NCBI GenBank assembly: GCA_034428935.1 | Contig: DAOUHB010000077.1 | Coordinates: forward strand, 1 to 17,812 | Direction: 5' to 3' | Length of the DNA: 17,812 bases | Source of the DNA: JAAYZQ01 sp034428935 | GTDB lineage: Bacteria > Chloroflexota > Anaerolineae > JAAYZQ01 | Shown here: positions 7,334 to 13,899 of the stretch, piece by piece | Position numbering within the stretch: the first letter of the stretch is position 1 | Layout of the letters: the number at the start of each line of letters is the position of its first letter | Made by a program: the position numbers and the translations under genes | Notes under the pieces: generated by a model | Databases searched by the model: none | Seen by the model: the letters and a program-made list of their open reading frames with translations, nothing else | What the model was told of the DNA's origin: nothing

Positions 7334-8650
7334 TTACATCTTGCGAATCATCGCCTTGATGACCCCTCGCTCCCCGTCGAAATCCTCCAATGCCTGGGCA
7401 ATGACGATGCCGAAAGTGGGATTGGGCGAGGCCATCGCATAGCCCGGCACGCTTGACGCCACCAAATAATCGCCGGCGCGTACCGTGCCGGTTACCTTCA
7501 CCACCTCGGCGCCGATGACAATGGGGCGGCCGCTCTTGTCAGCCACGGCCTGCACCAGGGGGTCGTTCGGCATTGCGCACTTTTCCAGGCGCTGTTCCTT
7601 CGCCGACCAGCACAACAGGTCCCCTTCTTCAAAGCGGTCGCTGCGACCGGCGGCGCGCTCTTCTTCGGTCTGGAGGTTGTTCTCCGTTATGGCGCCGCAG
7701 CCAACGCTGCCATCCTTGTACAACGAAAAAGGCGTGTGGTATGAGGTAAAGTCCACGCCGTTGTCGCTGGAATCAAACCGGAGCCGGGTCCCGTCCAGGG
7801 GCATGCGCCACAGGCTCCCGGCGCCGCTCTGATCACTCTCTTTAAAGGTGAAGGGTACAGCAGCAGACTGGATGTTCACTGCGCCTTCCCAGTAAGTCGC
7901 CCCTCCGAAAAACCCTAGCCCGTTAACTGTCAGGTTGCTGTCGCTATACAGATTGCCAGCGAACGTGCCATTACCGCTCACCCACAAGGGGATCGCTCCA
8001 CCCCACCTCCCAATATAGACAGTGCCGGTTGCGGCTCCTGGCTTGAGAAATAAATCGTTGTCCTGCATGTACAGCAGACTGAAGGGTCCTGAACTGCGTG
8101 CAGCAACCGAGTCCGTGTTGAGAAGTGCTTGCCCCTGCATGTCCAGGTTCGCATTTATATTGAGCTTGGCCGTCGTTATGCTTCCATCTGGGACCGTGGC
8201 AGCCTCAGCTGCATGGAATACGCTTCCTATCCGTTCACGCGGCGTTAACTGCTCGCCGTTGACCTTGATGTCCAGCCACAGGTCACCGGCAAGGTGAATA
8301 GGATTGATGGGTGTTACACTACCTAGTAGTACGTTGAAGAGCCCATCTGTCACCTGCACACTCTGGCTCTCGGTGCCCCATTTCAGGTTGCCGCCACTGG
8401 CAGCGTCATACAGCGCGAACTGCATCGTCACTGTACTGTTAATGGGGTTGCCGTTTTGGTCGTTGAGTGTGCCCTGATAACTTACGAGTGGGCTGGCGGG
8501 ACCGAGCACTTCCGCTTCAGGGGCCGGGGCCGGACCCTCGTGCCGCGGGGCCGGCCCGGCAGCAGCCCCCTGCACCACCAAGGCGAGCAGCAGTGTCAAT
8601 GCGAGCACCATAGCCGCCTGGGCCACACTAGGTTTGGCCGTGTGTTTCAT
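7334..8650 (-). CDS. Fibre-like secreted protein, first gene of the cluster
   Basis: A 438-residue exported protein. The signal peptide is at 1-31 and is followed by a Pro/Ala/Glu-rich stretch. The N-terminal domain (about 56-150) has VSYQGTLNDQNGNP, QFALYDAASGGNLKWG, DGLFNVLLGSVTP and GDLWLDIKVNGEQLTPRER. The centre (about 155-315) is largely unique, with repeated Gly-Asn and Leu-turn segments of the kind seen in beta-rich fibres. It shares GAGSLWRMPLD (276-286) with its neighbour. The C-terminal domain (317-438) has Cys 318, 347 and 358 and GDYLVASSVPGYAM, ending AMIRKM like the 3181 copy. It has no clear VGIGT motif, unlike the other intact copies. AAAGGAG lies 9 bases before the ATG. As the first gene of the minus-strand cluster it probably sets expression of all six genes, from a promoter about 400 bases upstream. 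Biochemical function is not known. Confidence 0.85.
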   Translation of the reverse strand: MKHTAKPSVAQAAMVLALTLLLALVVQGAAAGPAPRHEGPAPAPEAEVLGPASPLVSYQGTLNDQNGNPINSTVTMQFALYDAASGGNLKWGTESQSVQVTDGLFNVLLGSVTPINPIHLAGDLWLDIKVNGEQLTPRERIGSVFHAAEAATVPDGSITTAKLNINANLDMQGQALLNTDSVAARSSGPFSLLYMQDNDLFLKPGAATGTVYIGRWGGAIPLWVSGNGTFAGNLYSDSNLTVNGLGFFGGATYWEGAVNIQSAAVPFTFKESDQSGAGSLWRMPLDGTRLRFDSSDNGVDFTSYHTPFSLYKDGSVGCGAITENNLQTEEERAAGRSDRFEEGDLLCWSAKEQRLEKCAMPNDPLVQAVADKSGRPIVIGAEVVKVTGTVRAGDYLVASSVPGYAMASPNPTFGIVIAQALEDFDGERGVIKAMIRKM

Positions 8651-9055
8651 CGTCGATTTCTCCTTTCTCCTGTGGCCGCAATTGCTATCTTACGCGGGGA
8701 AATTCCCACGGCATGAAAAGAAGTGGTTGGCTGTGTTCACAGCCCAATCGCCAATTCAGACGGCAAAACAACTCCAGTGCAGAATTCTGCACTTACCTCT
8801 GCTACCAGAGTTGTCAAAGTTAAAGAGCTTGCACCGCTCTTTGGGTTTGGGACCTTACGGAAGCACCTTCTCTGCCCGATCTACCTGCGAAGCAAAGTTG
8901 ACGCCAGGGAAAGGGCAAGACAATACGTGAAACGGCGGTCTGCTATTGGCAACGGGCAGCCCAACAGCTTTCCATGAAACTACCTTAGCGCCCGCACTAC
9001 ATCGGGGTCACGCCTCGGGCCGGACTATAGCCGCGCGAGGCACTCCTATACAAGT
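8651..9055 (-). promoter_or_regulatory. Long untranslated leader of the surface cluster
   Basis: If transcription starts about 7 bases after the TATAAT at 9062-9067, the transcript carries a leader of about 400 bases before the ATG at 8650. I see no convincing gene in it on either strand. It contains the 18-base palindrome at 8776-8793. No closer promoter with both hexamers was found, but an undetected one would shorten the leader. Confidence 0.45.
8776..8793. promoter_or_regulatory. Perfect 18-base palindrome
   Basis: AGTGCAGAATTCTGCACT is its own reverse complement. It is framed by CAACTC on the left and GAGTTG on the right. In DNA it suits a dimeric regulator; in RNA it would form a 7-bp stem with an AATT loop. 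Which, if either, is used cannot be told from sequence. Confidence 0.5.
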
Positions 9056-9061
9056 GCACTC

Positions 9062-9090
9062 ATTATAACACCCTTTGGGAGAAATGGCAA
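9062..9090 (-). promoter_or_regulatory. Sigma-70-type promoter of the surface cluster
   Basis: Minus-strand TTGCCA (9085-9090), 17 bases, then TATAAT (9062-9067). The -10 is a perfect match to consensus and the -35 is five of six. It is back-to-back with the plus-strand promoter at 9120-9148. Confidence 0.7.
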
Positions 9091-9119
9091 AAGATGCCCC
9101 AGGGAGCGCCGCCCGCCGC

Positions 9120-9148
9120 TTGCCAAATCCGGCGGCTCAAGATATAAT
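9120..9148 (+). promoter_or_regulatory. Sigma-70-type promoter of the zinc-ribbon/PA14/obg run
   Basis: TTGCCA (9120-9125), 17 bases, TATAAT (9143-9148). The expected start is near 9155, which leaves a leader of about 21 bases containing GCGGAGG. Its hexamers are identical to those of the divergent promoter, with 29 bases between the two -35 boxes. Confidence 0.75.
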
Positions 9149-9175
9149 ATTCAGCGGAGGCAAACGAAAACAGAC

Positions 9176-9475
9176 ATGTCACCGATTCCCAGAGGAAGCG
9201 CGCTGCAGTTGGCCAGCGCGGCCCGCGAGCTGGGGGCGGAAGCCCTGCGCGGCCGGCTGGAGCGAAACGAGGACGGGCGCTGGACGGTGGGCCACATCGA
9301 GGTCGAGTCGTGGCTTTCCAAGCACCAGGGCCTGGAGGTGGTGGTGGCCGTGGCCGCCATCGACGAAGAGGCGCCGCTGCCCTACACGCGCGTCTGCCGC
9401 ACGTGTGGCAACGAGTACGAGGGCCGCGTCTGCCCCCACTGCGAGGCAGTACGCCGCCGCTTGAGGGGAGGTTGA
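9176..9475 (+). CDS. Small zinc-ribbon protein of unknown function
   Basis: A 99-residue protein. The N-terminal half (about 8-50) is helical and contains VESWLSKHQ, reminiscent of small helix-turn-helix or excisionase-like folds, though I cannot assign it. The C-terminal part has CRTCGNEYEGRVCPHC (74-89), two CxxC knuckles that make a zinc ribbon. There is no signal peptide, so the protein is cytoplasmic. GGAGG lies 15 bases before the ATG, which is far, but no nearer start is in frame. The promoter just upstream and the 3-base gap to the next gene argue that it is real and cotranscribed. It could be a regulator of the divergent surface cluster, which is inference from position only. Confidence 0.75.
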   Translation: MSPIPRGSALQLASAARELGAEALRGRLERNEDGRWTVGHIEVESWLSKHQGLEVVVAVAAIDEEAPLPYTRVCRTCGNEYEGRVCPHCEAVRRRLRGG

Positions 9476-9478
9476 CCT

Positions 9479-10897
9479 GTGACCTTTGCAGACAGAACCG
9501 TCAGCGTCGATGCTTCGCCCAGCCCCCATGGCCGGGGCCGGCAGCCGCTGCGGAGCCTGGCTGCCCCGGCCGGAACGCTGCTGTGCGCGCTCCTGGCCGG
9601 CCTGTGTCTCGCCGCCGCCGTTCCAGGCCAGGCCGGGCAGGCCGCGGCACCCGGGCGCGAGGAGGGCCTCCTGGCCGCCGGGCCGATCTCGGCCCAGCAG
9701 CCGGTGAGCCCCACGGCCTTTTTGCCCCTGATCGTGGGGCCCGTCGCCGAGCCGGGGCCGCTGAACGTCTGGCAGGCGGCCTATTACGCGGGCGAGGACC
9801 TGAGCGGGGACCCGGTCCACACCGCCGAGGAAACGCGCATCGACTATGACTGGGGCGAGGACGGGCACCCCCCGGGGGTGTCCGCCGACCACTTTTCCGC
9901 GCGGTGGGAAGGAAACTGGGAGATGGAGGAGGGCATCTATACCTTTTTCATCTATGCCGACGACGGCGTCCGGTTGTGGCTGGACGAGAGCCTGGTGGTG
10001 GACTACTGGTCGCCGGGCATGGGCTCCCACGTGGCCACCGTAGAGATCAAGACGGCGGGGCCGCACCATCTCCGGCTGGAGTATTTCGAAGTCACGGGCA
10101 GCGCCGCCATTCGCCTTCACTGGCGGCGCACCGACCTCTACCCGCGCTGGGAGGGCGACTACTACCGGTTGCCCTGGGTCGAGGATGGGCACATGTACGA
10201 GAGGCTGGACGACGCCATCCAGTTCGATTGGGGCATGGAGGCGCCGGAGGGCCTGCCCGACGATGGCTTTTCCGTGTCGTGGTCGGCCCGGCGGGTGTTC
10301 GAGCCCGGCACCCATCGCCTCTACGTCTATGCCGACGAGGGCTACCGCCTCTACGTGGACGGCAACCTGTTGGGCCAGGGCGGCTGGGAGGATGGCGAAG
10401 CGGGGGGCGCCGTGGATACCGTCTTTACTTTCGAGGCGCCCACGCTGGCCTACCACGACGTCAGGTACGATTTTCACGACCGGGGCACGCTGGCCGAGGC
10501 GCGCCTGTGGCTGGAATATGCCGAGCGCCCGCCCTGGACCGCGCAGTACTATCCCAACCGCTCGCTGACCGGCGAGCCCACGGTGGTCCGGCAGGAAGAC
10601 GCGGTGTTTTACGACTGGGGGCTGGAAAGGGCGCGGCCCAAGCTGCCCTCGGCCGACAACTTTTCCGTGCGCTGGAGCGGGGAGCGCTACTTTCACAGCG
10701 GCTGCTATCGCTTCGGCCTCTTTGTCGACGACGGGGTCAGGCTGTGGATCGACGGCGAGCTGCTCCTCGACGAGTGGCACGATGGGCGAGGTGAGTATCA
10801 CACCCCGGTCAAGTACCTGGCCGGGGGCCTCCACGAGGTGGTCATCGAATACTACGAGGCCACGGGCGAAGCCGAGATGCGCTTCTGGTGGGAATAG
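9479..10897 (+). CDS. Secreted protein with three PA14 domains
   Basis: A 472-residue protein with GTG start. GGGGAGG lies 7 bases upstream, inside the end of the previous gene, so translation is probably coupled. A hydrophobic segment at about 27-52 is a probable signal or anchor, preceded by an unusually long basic N-region. FLPLIV at 81-86 is the motif also found at the C-terminal ends of the two hydrolase-like proteins at 1923 and 4306. Three PA14 repeats follow, at about 97-216, 222-346 and 353-472. They have the family hallmarks YYAG or YYPN at the start, FSxRW in the middle, YADDGVRLWLD or VDDGVRLWID near the calcium/sugar-binding edge, and HxxxxEYxE near the end. PA14 domains commonly bind carbohydrate or act as adhesion modules outside the cell. 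No catalytic domain is present. The second repeat is the most divergent (YADEGYRLYVD). Confidence 0.9.
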   Translation: MTFADRTVSVDASPSPHGRGRQPLRSLAAPAGTLLCALLAGLCLAAAVPGQAGQAAAPGREEGLLAAGPISAQQPVSPTAFLPLIVGPVAEPGPLNVWQAAYYAGEDLSGDPVHTAEETRIDYDWGEDGHPPGVSADHFSARWEGNWEMEEGIYTFFIYADDGVRLWLDESLVVDYWSPGMGSHVATVEIKTAGPHHLRLEYFEVTGSAAIRLHWRRTDLYPRWEGDYYRLPWVEDGHMYERLDDAIQFDWGMEAPEGLPDDGFSVSWSARRVFEPGTHRLYVYADEGYRLYVDGNLLGQGGWEDGEAGGAVDTVFTFEAPTLAYHDVRYDFHDRGTLAEARLWLEYAERPPWTAQYYPNRSLTGEPTVVRQEDAVFYDWGLERARPKLPSADNFSVRWSGERYFHSGCYRFGLFVDDGVRLWIDGELLLDEWHDGRGEYHTPVKYLAGGLHEVVIEYYEATGEAEMRFWWE

Positions 10898-10906
10898 GCG
10901 GGCCAG

Positions 10907-10946
10907 GGCCTTGTCGGGCCACGGCCTTGTAAGGCGACGGCCTTGC
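10907..10946 (+). repeat. Short tandem repeat before obg
   Basis: GGCCTTGT begins at 10907 and 10923, and GGCCTTGC at 10939, with an exact 16-base period. The copies differ in their second halves. They fill most of the 65-base gap between the PA14 gene and obg. Confidence 0.6.
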
Positions 10947-10962
10947 AGATGGGAAGGCATGC

Positions 10963-12228
10963 GTGACGTTTTTTGACGAAGTCAAGATCTATGTCAAGGG
11001 GGGCGACGGCGGCGATGGCTCCATCGCCTTTCGCCGCGAGAAGTACGTGCCCTTTGGCGGGCCGAGCGGTGGCAACGGCGGCTCCGGGGGCGACGTCTAT
11101 GTCGTGGTGGACGCGAGCCTGAACACGCTGGTTCGCTTCAAGCACGGGGTACACTTCAAGGCCGAGGCCGGCGGGCGTGGCAGCGGCAAGAACCAGCAGG
11201 GCAAGAGCGGCGAGGATCTGCTCATCCCCGTGCCGCCCGGCACGGTGGTCTATGACGCCGGCACGGGCGAGCTGGTGGCCGACCTGTTGGACGAGGGCCA
11301 GCGGGCGGTGGTCGCCAAAGGGGGGCGCGGGGGCCGGGGCAACGCCGCCTTTACTTCGTCCACGAACCAGACGCCGCGGGTGGCCGAGCACGGCGAGCCG
11401 GGCCAGGAGCGCTGGCTGCGCCTGGAGCTCAAGATCATTGCCGACGTGGGCGTCATCGGCGTGCCCAACGCCGGCAAGAGTACCCTCCTGTCCGTGGTGA
11501 GCGCCGCCCGGCCCAAGATCGCCGACTATCCCTTTACCACGCTGCAGCCCAACCTGGGGGTCGTCCAACTGGACGACTATGCCACCTTTGTCATGGCCGA
11601 CGTCCCGGGGCTCATCGAGGGGGCCAGCGAGGGAGCGGGCCTGGGCCACCAGTTCCTGCGCCACGTGGAGCGCACCCGGCTGCTGATCCACCTCCTGGAC
11701 GGCGCCGCGACCGATCCGCTGGCCGATTGGCAGGCCATCAACGCCGAACTGGAGCAGTTCGGCGGGCACCTTGGCGGCAAGCCGCAGGTCGTGGTCCTCA
11801 ACAAGATGGACCTGCCCGATGCCCAGGCGTGGTGGCCCCTGGTGCAGGAAGCCATGCAGGAGCGGGGGCTGGAGGTCTATGCCATCTCGGCCGTCACGGG
11901 CCAGGGGGTCCGCGAGCTGATTCGCCGCGCCTACGAGCTTCTCCAGTCGCTGCCGCCCCCCGCCGAGATGCACCTGGAGCCGGCCGTCCTGCGCCCGGCG
12001 GAATCGGAGGATGCCTTTACCATCGAGCGCGAGGCCGGCGCCTGGCGGGTGCGCGGCATCCGCGTGGAGCGGGTGGCAGCCATGACCCCCTTCATGATCC
12101 CCGAGGCGGTGGCGCGCTTTCAGCGGCAACTGCGGGCCATGGGCGTGGAAGCGGCCCTGGAGGAGGCGGGCGTCCGGCCGGGAGACCTGGTGCGCATCGG
12201 CGAGCGAGAGCTGGAGTGGCAGGAGTGA
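10963..12228 (+). CDS. obgE: Obg family GTPase (ribosome assembly, stress)
   Basis: A 421-residue protein of normal family length. It has the Gly-rich Obg domain at 1-158 (FDEVKIYVKGGDGGDG; KYVPFGGPSGGNGG). The GTPase domain at about 159-330 has G1 GVPNAGKST (166-174), G3 DVPGLIEGA (213-221), G4 NKMDLPD (280-286) and G5 SAVTGQG (309-315). A C-terminal OCT domain at about 348-420 (PFMIPEAVARFQRQL) is present in only some Obg proteins. Obg is a cytoplasmic, large-subunit-associated GTPase needed for 50S maturation. I used GTG at 10963 because the following FDEVKIYVKGGDG matches the usual family N-terminus; the nearby ATG at 10959 is in another frame and stops quickly. GGGAAGG provides the ribosome-binding site. 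The end overlaps nadD by four bases, a common obg-nadD arrangement. Confidence 0.97.
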   Translation: MTFFDEVKIYVKGGDGGDGSIAFRREKYVPFGGPSGGNGGSGGDVYVVVDASLNTLVRFKHGVHFKAEAGGRGSGKNQQGKSGEDLLIPVPPGTVVYDAGTGELVADLLDEGQRAVVAKGGRGGRGNAAFTSSTNQTPRVAEHGEPGQERWLRLELKIIADVGVIGVPNAGKSTLLSVVSAARPKIADYPFTTLQPNLGVVQLDDYATFVMADVPGLIEGASEGAGLGHQFLRHVERTRLLIHLLDGAATDPLADWQAINAELEQFGGHLGGKPQVVVLNKMDLPDAQAWWPLVQEAMQERGLEVYAISAVTGQGVRELIRRAYELLQSLPPPAEMHLEPAVLRPAESEDAFTIEREAGAWRVRGIRVERVAAMTPFMIPEAVARFQRQLRAMGVEAALEEAGVRPGDLVRIGERELEWQE

Positions 12229-12839
12229 GCCGGCGCGTCGGGGTCCTGGGCGGCACCTTTGACCCCATCCATCATGCCCACCTCGTAGCCGCCCAGGAGG
12301 CTCTCCATGCCCTGGCCCTGGATTGCGTCCTCTTTGTGCCGGCCGGGAACCCGCCCCACAAGCCGGCGCAGCCCATTTCGGCGGCGTACCACCGCGTGGC
12401 CATGGTGTCGCTGGCCATCGCCGGCAGGCCGGGCTTTCAGCTCTCGCTGGTAGACGTGGAGCGACCAGGGCCGCACTATACCGTGCAGACCCTCACCATC
12501 CTCCGCGAGCGCTGGGGAGCGGAGTCCCGGTTCTTTTTTATCGTCGGTACCGACTCGCTGGCCGAGCTGTCAACCTGGCGCCAGCCCGAGGGCATCGTGG
12601 CCCTGGCCGACCTGGCCGTCGTCGAGCGGCCCGGCGCCCCCGTCGACATGGCGGCCCTGGAGGCGCGCCTGCCAGGCCTGGGCAGGCACCTCCACCGCGT
12701 CGACATGCCCCTGCTCCAGATCTCGTCAACCGACCTGCGGGCCCGTGTCCGCGACGGCCGCCCCATCTCCTTTCTCGTGCCCCAGGCGGTGGAGGATTAT
12801 ATCCGGGAGCATGGCCTGTACCGGGACGGGGAAACGTAA
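12225..12839 (+). CDS. nadD: Nicotinate-nucleotide adenylyltransferase
   Basis: A 204-residue protein. It joins nicotinate mononucleotide and ATP to give deamido-NAD and pyrophosphate, the penultimate step of NAD synthesis, in the cytoplasm. The nucleotidyltransferase signature GGTFDPIHHAHL is at 9-20, FFFIVGTDSL at 103-112, and the second ATP-binding motif ISSTDLR at 166-172. The start is GTG at 12225, overlapping the obg stop codon in GTGA, with GGAG 8 bases upstream inside obg, so translation is coupled. All key motifs are intact and length is typical. In many bacteria rsfS follows nadD; here an amidohydrolase gene follows instead. Confidence 0.95.
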   Translation: MSRRVGVLGGTFDPIHHAHLVAAQEALHALALDCVLFVPAGNPPHKPAQPISAAYHRVAMVSLAIAGRPGFQLSLVDVERPGPHYTVQTLTILRERWGAESRFFFIVGTDSLAELSTWRQPEGIVALADLAVVERPGAPVDMAALEARLPGLGRHLHRVDMPLLQISSTDLRARVRDGRPISFLVPQAVEDYIREHGLYRDGET

Positions 12840-12875
12840 CCCGGGCCGGGCGCAACGTTACAGGAGGAAAACCCC

Positions 12876-13607
12876 ATGGCACTGCTTCTCGAAGAGCTAG
12901 GCTGGCCCGACGTCCAGGAGTACCTGGGCCGGGATGACCGCCTGATCCTGGTGGTGGGCAGCACCGAGCAACACGGCCGCCACATGGCCTTTGGCAGCGA
13001 CGTCTGGCAGCCGTGGGAGGTGGCCCGCCGGCTCAGCGACCGCACCGGTGTGCTCCTGGCACCGCCGGTGAACTATGGCATGTCGCTCCACCACCTGGGC
13101 TTTCCCGGCAGCCTGAGCCTGCGCCCCGACACGCTCACCTCCATCCTCATCGACCTCCTGGAGAGCGCCTACGGCCACGGCTTTCGCCACGTGCTCCTCC
13201 TCAACGGCCACGGCGGCAACGCGGCCCCCATCCAGGTGGCCCTCGTCGAAGTCCTGAACGAGCTGAACGGGCTGGAAGTGCGGGTGGGCCACTGGTGGCA
13301 CGAGCCCGAGGTCGAGGCCGTCTTTGCCGAGGGCCTGCCGGGCGTGGCCGCGGGACACGCCGACCCCAGCGAGACCTCGGCGGTGCTGGCCATCCGGCCC
13401 GACGCGGTACACCTGGAGCGCGCGGACCACAGCCCCGACGCGCCCCGGGGCCTGTTCCTGACCAGGCAGGTTTTCCTGGAGCACTATCCCCACGGCGTCA
13501 TCGGCGGCGATCCGCGGCGAGCCTCGGCCGAGCTTGGCGAGGCTGCCCTGTCGGCGGCCGTCGCCGCCTACGAGCGCGTCCTGTCCGGCATGCGCCCTGA
13601 TCTATAA
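12876..13607 (+). CDS. Creatininase-family amidohydrolase
   Basis: A 243-residue protein of typical length for the creatininase (creatinine amidohydrolase) family of metal-dependent hydrolases. VVGSTEQHGRHMAFGSD at 26-42 gives E31, H33 and D42, and LLNGHGGN at 108-115 gives H112. HADPSETS at 161-168 adds E166, a probable further metal ligand. The family includes creatininase, formamide-forming hydrolases and the MftE peptidase, and motifs alone do not reveal the substrate. The neighbourhood (obg, nadD) gives no pathway hint, and there is no mycofactocin gene in view. AGGAGG lies 9 bases before the ATG; the gap to nadD is 36 bases, so it may share the upstream transcript. Confidence 0.9.
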   Translation: MALLLEELGWPDVQEYLGRDDRLILVVGSTEQHGRHMAFGSDVWQPWEVARRLSDRTGVLLAPPVNYGMSLHHLGFPGSLSLRPDTLTSILIDLLESAYGHGFRHVLLLNGHGGNAAPIQVALVEVLNELNGLEVRVGHWWHEPEVEAVFAEGLPGVAAGHADPSETSAVLAIRPDAVHLERADHSPDAPRGLFLTRQVFLEHYPHGVIGGDPRRASAELGEAALSAAVAAYERVLSGMRPDL

Positions 13608-13650
13608 GCCCGGGCGGGCCAATAGACATATAAAGGGTTACAGACCACAG

Positions 13651-13679
13651 TTGCACCCCAAAAGCAACTATGTTATAAT
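13651..13679 (+). promoter_or_regulatory. Sigma-70-type promoter of the amino-acid ABC operon
   Basis: TTGCAC (13651-13656), 17 bases, then a perfect TATAAT (13674-13679). The expected start is near 13686, giving a leader of about 210 bases before the binding-protein gene. The -35 is weak against TTGACA but shares TTGC with the other promoters in this window. Confidence 0.65.
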
Positions 13680-13691
13680 TTAGCCATCGTC

Positions 13692-13766
13692 GCGAGCACG
13701 AGGTTCACCAGATTCCCGCTCGCTGGTCAGTCCCCTTGATGCGGGCTGCCTTCGACGTCGAAGGCA
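13692..13766 (+). promoter_or_regulatory. Structured leader with crossing stems and 20-base palindrome
   Basis: GCGAGC (13692-13697) can pair with GCTCGC (13718-13723), and ACCAG (13707-13711) can pair with CTGGT (13723-13727). The two pairings cross, so they would form a pseudoknot or be mutually exclusive. Further on, TGCCTTCGACGTCGAAGGCA (13747-13766) is a perfect palindrome. I cannot match this to a named riboswitch or T-box; the UGGNACC T-box signature is absent. A DNA operator is the other reading of the palindrome. Confidence 0.45.
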
Positions 13767-13827
13767 TCGCCCAACCTGGTTACGTTCGTGTGTCGGTCAC
13801 AAGTGAATGCTGCAGGAAAGGAGGTGA

Positions 13828-13899
13828 TTGCCACTTACCATCGTCGCGTGGTTTGTGTCGCTGCCTAAAGCCATTACTCAAAGGAGGAGGAAACGGTGA
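13828..13899 (+). CDS. Possible 23-residue leader peptide
   Basis: A strong Shine-Dalgarno AAAGGAGGTGAT (13817-13828) lies in the leader well before the AapJ-like gene's own AGGAGGAGG, where no annotated start explains it. A TTG at 13828-13830 opens a 23-codon frame (MPLTIVAWFVSL, then a basic end QRRRKR). Its TGA overlaps the GTG of the next gene by four bases (GTGA). That geometry suits translational coupling. The spacing to TTG is short (about 3-4 bases) and the start is non-standard, so this is tentative. Confidence 0.3.
   Translation: MPLTIVAWFVSLPKAITQRRRKR

Noticed and set aside
1923..8650. CRISPR or phage-like array explanation for the repeats
   Set aside because: Repeats are gene-sized coding paralogues, not short regular repeats with spacers, and no phage structural or packaging gene is present.
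8723..8977. Plus-strand 84-codon frame in the divergent region
   Set aside because: No ribosome-binding site, no recognisable domain, and it overlaps the presumed leader of the surface cluster.
9179..10960. Minus-strand open frame of 593 codons opposite the PA14 gene
   Set aside because: The plus strand has clear PA14 repeats; the antisense product is a low-complexity Pro/Gly/Arg/His-rich shadow of high-GC codons.
10852..12129. Minus-strand open frame opposite obg
   Set aside because: Obg on the plus strand has all GTPase motifs; this is an antisense shadow.
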